Positions 1 to 8,456 of a DNA stretch of 64,000 nucleotides are shown piece after piece. The notes beneath the pieces were generated by a model, which was given only the letters and a program-made list of their open reading frames with translations, was not told where the DNA came from and did not search any database. Source of the DNA: JAFNAG01 sp041501225 (GTDB taxonomy: Bacteria > Acidobacteriota > UBA6911); assembly GCA_041501225.1 (NCBI GenBank), contig JBGQNR010000002.1, positions 30,159-94,158 on the forward strand. Reading direction: 5' to 3'. The first letter of the stretch is position 1, and each line of letters starts with the position of its first letter. The position numbers and the translations under genes were made by a program.

Positions 1-144
1 GAGCATGCGGGGTTTGAGGTCATTGTGGATCAGTTCTCATCCCAACTGGAACCGGGCGTTCTTGCTCGCTACGGTCTGCTTCCCGAAGATATATACTTCT
101 GCCGGAGAGCCGACCATGCGCATGCGAAAGCAACTTCGATATGA
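1..144 (+). CDS. C-terminal end of an unidentified protein, possibly a SAM methyltransferase (partial)
   Basis: Frame 1 is open from the left edge for 47 codons and stops at TGA 142-144. That stop overlaps the ATG of the next gene in an ATGA arrangement typical of translational coupling. The tail contains AGFEVIV and a short GLLPEDIYF segment, which resembles the last strand and C-terminus of small class I SAM-dependent methyltransferases found in polysaccharide clusters. Too little is present to assign a family. The coupling places it as the previous gene of the glycosyltransferase operon. Confidence 0.6.
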   Translation, partial: EHAGFEVIVDQFSSQLEPGVLARYGLLPEDIYFCRRADHAHAKATSI

Positions 145-1301
145 ACTCACATCAGCGCAGCAGGTCACCTATTATCATCTGTTTCTCCAACCTCGACTGG
201 GGATGTCTGCGCTATCGGAAGCAGCACCTGATGAGCCGGCTGGCTGCTCATTTGGATGTTGTTTATGTCAATCCACCGCGGGCAATGAAATGGAAGCAAG
301 TTTCCATCTGGAACCGGCTGACCCGGAAAGGTCCGAATCTTTGGGTCTTTGACCCTATTGTGCTTCCGGGAATCCGAAACTCGCCAAGACTAAAAGACCT
401 GAACTACAGGCTGATCGCCCGCGCCTTGAAGAAGTTCACCACAGGCGGTCGGCGGGCAGCTGTCTGGATATACTCTCCACATGCCCATCCCTTTGTCCAG
501 CTTCTCGAGGCGGACAAGGTCGTCTACGACATCGCCGATAATTATACTGTTCCCAGCGGAGCGGTGCTCCGCGATGCCGCCGAACAACGCGAGTTGAACC
601 TGCTTGCTCAGCTCGAGCAAAAAGTGCTTGCGTCCGCAGACCTCGTGCTCTGTGTCAGTGAGCCCCTCGTCGAAATGGCGCGCTCTTACAACCATAATGT
701 TCATCTGGTTCCAAACGCATGCGACTTTGAATCCTATGCGACAATCCCGCTTCAAAGGCCCCACGGTGAGGTCAAGCCACGGGTTGGCTATGTCGGAACA
801 GTAGCGCCGAGGTTCGACGTCGAAATGGTATTCGAAATAGCACGCCGGCGTGCGGACTGGGACATCGAAATGGTTGGGCCCTTCTCCCCCCTCGTTAACT
901 TGCCGCCCGGCGCGCCGCCGCCCAACCTGGTCTGGCGGGGTGAAATCCCCTATGACCGTGTGGCCGAGAAGATTCAATCCTTTGATATCTGTATCCTGCC
1001 TTTGCGGGAGATCCCGTTTTCCTATTGTTCGTCTCCCATCCAGGTGTGGGATTACCTGGCGGCTGGAAAGCCAGTTATCAGCACTCCAATAGCCCAATTG
1101 GAGAGAATTCCGGAATGGGTGACGACGGCAAGCGGCGCGGAAGAATTTGTTGCTGCCATCGACACCAATCTGCGGGCTGATAACCCGGACAAATTCGAAC
1201 GCCGGCGACGTTTCGCCCGTCAAAACACATGGGAATCCAGGGTGGAAAGGATCCTCGGGCTTCTTAAGGAGGCGGGCTTCGCGCCCGGCGCGTTTGCATG
1301 A
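141..1301 (+). CDS. GT-B glycosyltransferase, TuaH-like
   Basis: 386 aa protein predicted to transfer a sugar from a nucleotide donor onto a growing surface polysaccharide in the cytoplasm. The first half has the acceptor-domain pattern of TuaH/GT1-like enzymes, including a VVYDIADNY segment and LVLCVSEPL. The second half has the donor-domain pattern PRVGYVGTVAPRFD and then WDYLAAGKPVISTP, the usual GT4/GT1 nucleotide-sugar region near residue 315. Start and stop overlap both neighbours by 4 nt (ATGA), so it sits inside a tightly coupled operon. The sugar specificity cannot be read from sequence. Confidence 0.85.
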   Translation: MNSHQRSRSPIIICFSNLDWGCLRYRKQHLMSRLAAHLDVVYVNPPRAMKWKQVSIWNRLTRKGPNLWVFDPIVLPGIRNSPRLKDLNYRLIARALKKFTTGGRRAAVWIYSPHAHPFVQLLEADKVVYDIADNYTVPSGAVLRDAAEQRELNLLAQLEQKVLASADLVLCVSEPLVEMARSYNHNVHLVPNACDFESYATIPLQRPHGEVKPRVGYVGTVAPRFDVEMVFEIARRRADWDIEMVGPFSPLVNLPPGAPPPNLVWRGEIPYDRVAEKIQSFDICILPLREIPFSYCSSPIQVWDYLAAGKPVISTPIAQLERIPEWVTTASGAEEFVAAIDTNLRADNPDKFERRRRFARQNTWESRVERILGLLKEAGFAPGAFA

Positions 1302-2446
1302 CAGCCAACGGGACTCGACCGCATGTTCTTCTGCTCCTGCCGTTTCTCCACTATGGCGTTGGTCGCTTGATTCTCGATCTTATCGAGGCTCTTCAAGAGC
1401 GCGGCATTGCCTGTGGTGTTGTCACCTGCGGCGGTGTGGGAGAGATGGGTGACGACCCGGTCATGGTCGAGCGGATTCGCGAGCTGGGCGCCAGCTGCCA
1501 CACGGTCGATATTTTTTCGCGCGATCCCTCCAAAATGGAGCAGGCGGCCCGGGAGGTTGGAGAGCTCTGGAATCAGTGCAAGCCGATGCTTGCCCACGCG
1601 TTCACCGCGCCGGCGGCAGCGGCGGCGCTGGCGCATGGCCCTGTGATGGCCACAGTTGTCGGTTGGGGGCAGCAAAAACAGATCTGGCAGAAACAAATGG
1701 ATGTGGAAATTCTTGATCGGTGCGCCATGGTAACGGCGGTCTCGCAGGCGATGACGGCAGAGCTTCTGGCTTCCGGACTCCAGCGTTCCACTGTTGCGCT
1801 CATCCGGAATGGCGTGCAACTCGGGCTATTAAGCCATCGTCGTTGGGCAAGAGGAGAGCGAGTAAGGATCGGTTGCATGGCTCACCTCATTCATCGCAAG
1901 GGGGTGGACATTCTATTGAAAGCCCTGCCCCTGGTTTCTTCTCCAAGTCCACTTGAGCTGATGATTGCCGGCGAAGGTGAGGCAGAAAGGGATTTGAAGC
2001 AGCTGGCGACGACACTGCCGCCTGGGATTCAGATCCGCTGGCTTGGCGAGCTGCCAGTGTCCGACTTTTTTCCTGAGATCGACATGCTGGTGGTTCCTTC
2101 CAGATCCGATGCCTTGCCGTTGATCCTCCTGCAAGCCATGGCATGGGGGCTGCCGATTGTTGCGACTTCCGTCGGCGGGATTCCAGAAGCCATCAATGAC
2201 GGCATCGAGGGCTTACTGGTTCAACCTGACGTCCCTTCAGAACTGGCTTCGGCCATCAGCCGTTATGCTGTTGATCCAGAAATGGCAAGCCGATGCGCGT
2301 CAGGCGCCCGGAGGCGTGCAGAGCGTGAGTTTTCCGCGGATGCCATGATCCGTCAGTACCTTCAATGCTATTGCGAGTTGATTCCTTCACTATGCTCCTT
2401 CCTGGAATTCCGTTGGAGCGATGCACCGAAAAAGGAAATACGTTGA
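1298..2446 (+). CDS. GT4-family glycosyltransferase
   Basis: 382 aa retaining GT-B glycosyltransferase of the GT4 type. The N-terminal domain starts with HVLLLLPFLHYGVGRLILDL, the glycine-containing loop that follows the first strand in this family. The C-terminal domain has RIGCMAHLIHRKGVDILLKA (the post-linker GT4 motif), then SRSDALPLILLQAMAWGLPI, where the canonical E-x7-E motif is modified to an S/D-rich form, and GIPEAINDGIEGLLVQPD. Start ATG overlaps the upstream stop (ATGA). Likely adds one residue of the polysaccharide made by this cluster. Confidence 0.88.
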   Translation: MTANGTRPHVLLLLPFLHYGVGRLILDLIEALQERGIACGVVTCGGVGEMGDDPVMVERIRELGASCHTVDIFSRDPSKMEQAAREVGELWNQCKPMLAHAFTAPAAAAALAHGPVMATVVGWGQQKQIWQKQMDVEILDRCAMVTAVSQAMTAELLASGLQRSTVALIRNGVQLGLLSHRRWARGERVRIGCMAHLIHRKGVDILLKALPLVSSPSPLELMIAGEGEAERDLKQLATTLPPGIQIRWLGELPVSDFFPEIDMLVVPSRSDALPLILLQAMAWGLPIVATSVGGIPEAINDGIEGLLVQPDVPSELASAISRYAVDPEMASRCASGARRRAEREFSADAMIRQYLQCYCELIPSLCSFLEFRWSDAPKKEIR

Positions 2447-2489
2447 GCCATTGGCTGATTGCAGCATCCATTGAGAGTCGCGAACGCCT

Positions 2490-3068
2490 ATGAAAACTCT
2501 GAGCATTCTCTTTATCCGTTCTGTGCCATTGCCCCTGGCCTTGCAATCACTCCGGGCGTTGCGACAGGTCTACCCGGAAGCCAGACTGACAGTGTTGAGC
2601 GGGCCGGCGTCGGTTTCCAGCCTTGAGTCGGAACATGTCGTTGACCGAATCATCCCTTACCGTGGATCACGATTTGGCATCTTCGCAGCTGGTCCCAAGT
2701 GCCTTCTGCAGCTTCGCACGGAGAGGTTTGATTACGTCCTTGTCCCTTTCACGGGTGCAGACTCGCTTCCCTTTTGGAATGTCGGTCGCATGGCATTGAT
2801 GCTGGCGGGAGGCGCCGTGGTGTGGCTTGCCTGCGATGACCTCGGAACGGGCGTGGATTTGAAAACCTGTCGCCACGTATCGTGGAGGGAAATGTGGCAG
2901 CGGACCAGTTCTATGTCCGGGATCCGGCGGACAAGCCTGAAAATCCTAAAATGGCCCTTCCTCTGCTTGTTTTATGCCGTGGCTATGCCTCTGCTGACAA
3001 TGCTGGCTGCCGTTCTTCTCCCGCTAGTCTGGTTTAAACCAACCGCGGATGACGATAGGCATATCTAA
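2490..3068 (+). CDS. Short GT9-like (heptosyltransferase-like) protein with a C-terminal membrane segment
   Basis: 192 aa. The N-terminal half (KTLSILFIRSVPLPLALQSL, then YPEARLTVLSGPAS and FDYVLVPFTG) resembles the acceptor-binding Rossmann domain of GT9 ADP-heptose:LPS heptosyltransferases, where a FIR.. strand is followed by an ALRALRxxxP helix. The nucleotide-sugar half expected in a GT9 enzyme of about 340 aa is absent. Instead the protein ends with a hydrophobic helix at about residues 158-185. It is probably not an active GT9 on its own; it may anchor or scaffold the cluster, or be a shortened paralogue. It lies 43 nt after the GT4 gene and 5 nt before the next gene. Confidence 0.6.
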   Translation: MKTLSILFIRSVPLPLALQSLRALRQVYPEARLTVLSGPASVSSLESEHVVDRIIPYRGSRFGIFAAGPKCLLQLRTERFDYVLVPFTGADSLPFWNVGRMALMLAGGAVVWLACDDLGTGVDLKTCRHVSWREMWQRTSSMSGIRRTSLKILKWPFLCLFYAVAMPLLTMLAAVLLPLVWFKPTADDDRHI

Positions 3069-3073
3069 AGGTT

Positions 3074-5242
3074 ATGCGCGAAACCGGTCCCTTGAATGAA
3101 AGTTGCATCCGCAAGCTGCGAGTTGGCCACCTCGTAGCGAATTACCTCCACATCACCGAGAATTGGATTTATTCGCAGATCATCGCTCCTCCTGCAACCG
3201 AGTCGCTGGTATTGAATCGGGGAGTCCGCATCAACGAAAGCCACTTTCCTGTTGCGAATGCATGTCATCTTCAGGATCTCACTCCCCACCAGGCTCGCAT
3301 CGAAGCTGACTCCTGGGAGTGGATGGGGGTATCCGCAAGTTTTCGCCGTGCGTGCAGGCGTTTTAAGTGCGATGTCCTGCACGCGCACTTTGGGACCGAG
3401 GGGCTGCTTGGACTCGCCCTCGCGCAATCCCTAGGCATACCTCTGGTGACCTCGTTCTATGGCTATGATGCCGGGGTCCTGCCGCGTGACCCATCCTGGA
3501 GCGAATCGCTGGCGCGCCTGTTCAGGCATGGCTCCATGTTCTTCGCCGAAGGCCCGGCGCTGGCAGCCTCGCTGCAAAGATTGGGCTGCCCTCGAGACCG
3601 GATCCGGATCATGCCCCTGCCCGTTGCCAGCATAGGCAAATCGGCAGCGGGCCCGCGCTCGAAACCCCTCATTGTGGTGTGCGGACGGCTGGTCGAGAAG
3701 AAAGGTGTGGATGACAGCCTTCGTGCGCTGGCGGCATTGTGCAGGCTGAAAGTGCCGTCATTCCGGTGCCTGATCGTGGGGGACGGGCCCGAGCGCGAAA
3801 GCCTACAGGAACTGACCCGTTCCCTGCAGCTGGAGCACTGCGTGACTTTTGCAGGATCCATGCTGCCCGCTGATTTTCGACGCCTGCTGGGCAGCGCTGC
3901 TTTGGTCTTGCAGATGAGTCGCCACGCAGCTGACGGGGATTGTGAAGGAGGGGCTCCGGTAGTTCTCAGTGATGCTCTGGCATTGGGAGTCCCATGCGTC
4001 GCAACTCGCCATTGTGACATTCCGGCAGTGATAGATCATGGGATGACAGGGTATCTGGTCGCAAGTCGCGATCACAAAGAAGCCGCCAGGCGGATGGCCG
4101 AATTGCTGACTGATCCCGACCTCAGAAGAAAAATGGGCCGGCGCGGACTGGAGATGGTAAAGGGAGTACTTTCGCTGGATGCAGCGGGCGCGCGCCTCCG
4201 CTCTTACTATTTAGAAGCACTGGCACTGCCTGCTCCGAAGGATCTGCCACTGCGCTTCCATCCGCTGCGAGTGCCGTTGGTGGCAGATTTGGTCATCGAC
4301 CTGCGGACTCGGGCGCGTGATTGCCGCGGAATGCAAAACATGCTCCGGAAACTTTCCTCAAACCGCAGGGCCAGAGGACAGATATACCGGGTTCTGGGAA
4401 TACTATATGGCGACTCCAGGAACAGCCTTCGGGCCGCAGATTTTTACCGTCGCTGGGGCCGCGCTTGTCCCGAGGAGCACTACGCAGCACTCGAAGAGGC
4501 GAAAGCTTTGCTGGACTCCGGTACCGCGGATGACCGGCTGATCCGAGCACTCCGTCGCTTTGTTGCCAGACATGCGGACAGGGCTTATGCGATGGCCCTC
4601 TCGGTCGCAGAGCTCGAAGCGCACGGCGCCGGGGCCGCTTTGATTCGGCGCTTTGTGCGCGCAGCGGGAACCCCAGAGGAAAGGTTCATTCACGAGGTTC
4701 ATGGGCTGCGGAAGATATGCGAGCAATCGGCGCGCCGAAGAGGGGACCCGCATCTGCGCTCTCGGCAGTTACCCCGGGTTTTACGCGCTATGAAAGGGCT
4801 CTTATCCTATCCATCCGCCCGCGTGGATCGGCATCATTTCACTGCTGCTGTGGAAGAGGCCATTGTGGGATTGCTGGCCATCGCGCGCCGGCTGGATCAT
4901 CAGTATGCATGTGCGCAGATAGGGCATTTTTACCCCATCGATCGCATCCAACATCCCCTGGCAAAGTACAGGCTCGCATCCATTTTCGAGAACGGAGCGC
5001 CAGCGGAGCAGAAATGGGCCGAACGAGCGTTTGAAGACCTGGCTGGAAATAAGGAGATTTCGAGCACGTTGTGCGCAGGCGCCCATTTCCATCTGGCGCG
5101 GATCCACCGAGCGGCGGGGCATGTCTCCACCAGCCTGCGGATGGCCAGGCGATGCCTGGCAATATCTCCAGAGCATCGCACTGCTAAGGACCTGATTGAT
5201 GAGGTGAGACGACAGCAAGCCAACGCCAGGAAGCCTATCTGA
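3074..5242 (+). CDS. GT4 glycosyltransferase fused to a C-terminal TPR-like helical domain
   Basis: 722 aa, about twice the usual GT4 length. Residues 1-385 form a GT4 enzyme: an HAHFGTEG motif (colanic-acid WcaL/AmsK-like), VCGRLVEKKGVDDSLRAL at the domain linker, and EGGAPVVLSDALALGVPCVA as the E-x7-E-like donor site. Residues about 400-722 are helical and TPR-like, with ILYGDSRNSLRAADFYRRWG and a last unit near LARIHRAAGHVSTSLRMARR. The helical domain may hold partner enzymes or the glycan acceptor; that is inference. It is the last gene of the operon and is convergent with the regulator at 5300. Confidence 0.82.
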   Translation: MRETGPLNESCIRKLRVGHLVANYLHITENWIYSQIIAPPATESLVLNRGVRINESHFPVANACHLQDLTPHQARIEADSWEWMGVSASFRRACRRFKCDVLHAHFGTEGLLGLALAQSLGIPLVTSFYGYDAGVLPRDPSWSESLARLFRHGSMFFAEGPALAASLQRLGCPRDRIRIMPLPVASIGKSAAGPRSKPLIVVCGRLVEKKGVDDSLRALAALCRLKVPSFRCLIVGDGPERESLQELTRSLQLEHCVTFAGSMLPADFRRLLGSAALVLQMSRHAADGDCEGGAPVVLSDALALGVPCVATRHCDIPAVIDHGMTGYLVASRDHKEAARRMAELLTDPDLRRKMGRRGLEMVKGVLSLDAAGARLRSYYLEALALPAPKDLPLRFHPLRVPLVADLVIDLRTRARDCRGMQNMLRKLSSNRRARGQIYRVLGILYGDSRNSLRAADFYRRWGRACPEEHYAALEEAKALLDSGTADDRLIRALRRFVARHADRAYAMALSVAELEAHGAGAALIRRFVRAAGTPEERFIHEVHGLRKICEQSARRRGDPHLRSRQLPRVLRAMKGLLSYPSARVDRHHFTAAVEEAIVGLLAIARRLDHQYACAQIGHFYPIDRIQHPLAKYRLASIFENGAPAEQKWAERAFEDLAGNKEISSTLCAGAHFHLARIHRAAGHVSTSLRMARRCLAISPEHRTAKDLIDEVRRQQANARKPI

Positions 5243-5299
5243 TCAGATGGCATCAGGACCCATGTCGCTTGTGGTCCTCTCCGAGGGCGCGGGGTCCTG

Positions 5300-6049
5300 T
5301 CATCCCAAGGCTGCGGTGGACCAGGAGAGCCCTTTGTTGAGGGCATCCACATTCGTGGTTTTACAGTCCAATCGTATGACCTTGATATCATACTGGTTCA
5401 GATGAACCAGGCGCAGATAGACGTCATCCGATCTCTGCAGCAGCGCAAGCACGACGGCGTCAGGCGCCATATACCGAATTTGAGAGGGATTGATCCTCTC
5501 CCTGCCGCACCACTCCTGTCCGATCTCAACCGGGTCGTCACTGCAAACCCCGATCACGTTTACCTTTGCCGCTTCCAGGGCGTGAAAAGCGATCTCTGCC
5601 AGGATACCGCTGCCATACAACACAACCCGGTGCAGTTCGCGGTGCGCCTGACTCAGGATGATATTCTTCACCTGCTCTTTGGCATCGGTGAGCAGCCGGA
5701 TCAATTCCTGCAGGAGTTCGCTGCGCGTGTCATCAGCCGCTTCCTTGCCGGCAGGTGTGACGTAGTAGGAGATGGTTTTGGAATTTTTGCGTCGAAATTC
5801 GAGAAAGCCTCGATCGCCCAGCTCCTTCATATAGTTGTTGACCATGGCCACCGACAGAGCACAGCGCCTTGCCAACTCGGCCTGGGTAATATCCGGATCC
5901 GATTCGATTTCCTTCAGGATGCGGAGCTCATTTAGTTTGGGGGCGGGAATGTAGAGGTTTTGCGAGGCTTTCGCTCTCATGTTTTTCACCCGGTGAATAG
6001 ATTGACGTTCTAGTCCTTCAAGTAACTCCTGAAACACCACCCAATTCAT
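5300..6049 (-). CDS. Winged-helix regulator with a C-terminal Rossmann-like (PglD-N-type) domain
   Basis: 249 aa. A winged helix lies at about residues 38-95: ITQAELARRCALSVAMVNNY is the recognition region and ELGDRGFLEFRRKN the wing. A linker helix follows, then a nucleotide-binding-like domain with HRVVLYGSGILAEIAFHALE (VxYGxGxxAE, as in CoA-binding/PglD N-terminal domains). Such fusions are found next to polysaccharide gene clusters and are thought to sense a sugar-nucleotide or redox ligand; the ligand here is unknown. Start is uncertain: ATG at 6049 lacks a clear ribosome site, and an internal ATG at 5980 (residue 24) is an alternative that keeps the whole wHTH. Convergent with the GT operon. 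Confidence 0.8.
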   Translation of the reverse strand: MNWVVFQELLEGLERQSIHRVKNMRAKASQNLYIPAPKLNELRILKEIESDPDITQAELARRCALSVAMVNNYMKELGDRGFLEFRRKNSKTISYYVTPAGKEAADDTRSELLQELIRLLTDAKEQVKNIILSQAHRELHRVVLYGSGILAEIAFHALEAAKVNVIGVCSDDPVEIGQEWCGRERINPSQIRYMAPDAVVLALLQRSDDVYLRLVHLNQYDIKVIRLDCKTTNVDALNKGLSWSTAALG

Positions 6050-6459
6050 CGTCGGAAAGGGCTGGAGACTTTATGGTTTGCTTGCATGTTACCTTCGCTT
6101 CATCCCAGGAACTCTATCGGCATTCACTTATTGGCTGTAGAACCTGTAGACATGCGTTGCCGGACATCGCCAGTGAACAACCGCGTTTGCCGGGGAGCAA
6201 GAGCCCCACAGTTTATGCATGGCCATGAAATCCCGTGAAAACCAGTCGGCTGGTATGGGATCACTCGAGTGCGGTGGGATCGTTTTGCCTCATAAAAAAC
6301 GGCACGGCAGACGATACGTTATTTGTCGAAGAATGAGCGATGTCGTTCTGATGTGTCGGGATTGACGCTATTGCATGCCCGGCGAAGGATTGATAACTTT
6401 TATCCGTCAGCCCATCGAATGATTCAGTGGGATCTGACCTGGGAATGAGGCGATAAAGC
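6050..6459. other. Intergenic region without a recognisable gene
   Basis: About 410 bases between the divergently transcribed regulator (minus) and the PHP gene (plus). No reading frame with family resemblance, no RNA gene and no strong hairpin was seen on either strand. It should hold the promoters of both genes; A/T-rich stretches lie around 6290-6330 and 6385-6400, but no convincing -35/-10 pair was found. Confidence 0.5.
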
Positions 6460-7242
6460 GTGAGCAGCAGAAACCATAGTCAGGAACGGTGGCTGAAAGC
6501 CGAGATGCATGCCCACTGCAGCCTGGACCCGGCCGACTACCGAGGTTGTGCCTATTCGGCGGAAGAGCTTATCCGTGCGGCAGCGGGGCTTGGCTATAAG
6601 ATTCTGGCAATTACTTGCCATGATCTGGATGTCTGGACCGAGGAACTTTCCGCCTATGCCGCGAGCCTCGGGATTATATTGATCCCGGGAATGGAAGTTA
6701 CTGTTGAGGGAAGGCGGCACACCCTGGTTTACAACTTCAAGACAGCCGCGGAGAATCTCAATACTCTAGATAAGATTCGCGACCTCTCCCGAACGGATAC
6801 GCTTGTTGTAGCGCCTCACCCTTATTTCCCGAGCACCAAATGCCTGGGGCGCCGCCTCGATCGCGACATCGAGGTTTTCGATGCGATCGAGATCTCGGGC
6901 TTTCATGCGCCCGGGCTTGATTTTAACCGCCGCGCGCGCAGGATTGCCGCCACCTGCAAAAAACCGTTAATGGGCAATGGCGACGTGCATCAACTGTGGC
7001 AGCTGGGCCCGACCTTCACCTGGATCCAGGCGGAACCCAACATAGAGTCGATCGTCCAGGCGATCAAGCAAGGGAGGACCCGCGTCGAATCGGCGGCGCT
7101 GTCCTACGCCCAGGTCGCGCGCTGGTGGGCGACATCGCTCGGAAGGGCCGTATTCCCATACGGCAAAGCCGGCGACCGGCACGAGCATCCATTTCTCCCA
7201 AATCCAGCGACCAAGGGGCGCGAGCCCGAAGTCGCCCGGTGA
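6460..7242 (+). CDS. PHP-domain metal-dependent phosphoesterase
   Basis: 260 aa PHP-family hydrolase, expected in the cytoplasm with two or three divalent metals. Motif I is EMHAHCSLDP (His17, His19), followed by AITCHDLDVW, GMEVTVEGRRH, VVAPHPYF and NGDVHQ, which together supply the His/Asp/Glu metal ligands of the TIM-like PHP barrel. Length fits stand-alone PHP phosphoesterases (YciV/TrpH-like). Starts at GTG 6460 after GGGAATGAGG; no in-frame ATG is better placed. Substrate unknown. Confidence 0.85.
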   Translation: MSSRNHSQERWLKAEMHAHCSLDPADYRGCAYSAEELIRAAAGLGYKILAITCHDLDVWTEELSAYAASLGIILIPGMEVTVEGRRHTLVYNFKTAAENLNTLDKIRDLSRTDTLVVAPHPYFPSTKCLGRRLDRDIEVFDAIEISGFHAPGLDFNRRARRIAATCKKPLMGNGDVHQLWQLGPTFTWIQAEPNIESIVQAIKQGRTRVESAALSYAQVARWWATSLGRAVFPYGKAGDRHEHPFLPNPATKGREPEVAR

Positions 7243-7366
7243 TCATGACCTTCAAGAGGATTCTCACACAGCAGGTGATTCCTTGATTGCGAAAGGGTAT
7301 CCTGTTCGATAGGCAAAGCAAGGTAGGGGAAGATCTGAATATTCAGAGTGCAGAAGGAGCAGAATC

Positions 7367-8377
7367 ATGGCTGTGAACCGACAGATAATTCTGGCAGCCC
7401 GCCCTGCCGGCTATCCGAGAGAATCCGATTTCAACCTGGTGGAAAAGACGATACCAATCCCTGGGCCCGGGCAGATGCTTATCCGCGTGGTCTATCTCTC
7501 GCTCGATCCCTACATGCGCGGCATGATGAACGCCAAGGAGTCCTATGCCCCGGCGCTCCACATCGGCGACGTCATGGTGGGTGGGACCGTCGGCAAAGTC
7601 ACTCAGTCCAACCATCCGGATTATGTCAAAGGCGACATCGTGGAAGGGATGTTGGGATGGCACGAGTATGCGGTTTCGGATGGCCAGGGGCTGCGAAAAG
7701 TGGACCCAAAGATTGCGCCTATCTCCACCGCATTGGGGATTCTTGGCATGCCCGGCCTGACTGCCTATTTCGGTCTGCTCGACATTGCCGATCCCAAACC
7801 AGGAGACACGGTGGTCATCTCCGGGGCCGCAGGCGCAGTCGGATCCGCGGTCGGGCAAATCGCCAAGATCCATGGCTGTCGCGTGGTTGGGACTGCCGGG
7901 TCCGACGCCAAGATCAATTACATGGTCGGCGAACTCGGATTTGACGCGGCTTTCAACTATAGAAGCATCGAGAACTACTACGAAGCGTTGCGGGAAATCT
8001 GTCCCGATGGCATCGACGTGTACTTCGACAACGTCGGTGGGGCCATTACCGATGCGGTATTCAGGCTTCTCAAACCCAGGGCGCGCATCGCCATATGCGG
8101 ACAAATCTCACAATATAACCTTGATCACGCCGAAACAGGGCCGCGGCTGCTGGCGAAGCTTCTGATAAAACAAGCGCGCGCCGAGGGATTTTTGGTCTCT
8201 CAGTTCGCCGATCGTTTTCCTGCCGCGCTCAAACAACTGACGCAATGGCAGCAGGAAGGGAAGCTGAAGTACCGCGAGGACATCGTGGACGGAATCGAGA
8301 ATGCGCCGCGCGCATTCATTGGGATGCTGCACGGGCGCAACATGGGCAAACAGCTGGTAAAACTCTCCGTGCCCTGA
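7367..8377 (+). CDS. NADPH-dependent MDR oxidoreductase, CurA/leukotriene B4 dehydrogenase-like
   Basis: 336 aa zinc-free medium-chain reductase that reduces C=C bonds of alpha,beta-unsaturated carbonyls with NADPH. The N-terminal GroES-like domain contains LSLDPYMRGMMN, diagnostic of the PTGR/CurA branch, and the Rossmann domain has ISGAAGAVGSAVGQIAK (AxxGxxG) at about residues 150-166. YFDNVGG and ICGQISQYN follow, both typical of this branch. Good ribosome site AAGGAG 8 nt before ATG. Length is the family norm. A single-gene unit between the PHP gene and the TPR gene; role probably detoxification of reactive carbonyls. Confidence 0.9.
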   Translation: MAVNRQIILAARPAGYPRESDFNLVEKTIPIPGPGQMLIRVVYLSLDPYMRGMMNAKESYAPALHIGDVMVGGTVGKVTQSNHPDYVKGDIVEGMLGWHEYAVSDGQGLRKVDPKIAPISTALGILGMPGLTAYFGLLDIADPKPGDTVVISGAAGAVGSAVGQIAKIHGCRVVGTAGSDAKINYMVGELGFDAAFNYRSIENYYEALREICPDGIDVYFDNVGGAITDAVFRLLKPRARIAICGQISQYNLDHAETGPRLLAKLLIKQARAEGFLVSQFADRFPAALKQLTQWQQEGKLKYREDIVDGIENAPRAFIGMLHGRNMGKQLVKLSVP

Positions 8378-8456
8378 CGGCAGGCAGTTGGAACTTATCC
8401 GGCCAAAAAACGTCTATATAGATAAAGAGTAGTGTGGCTGTGAAAGGACCCAACTG

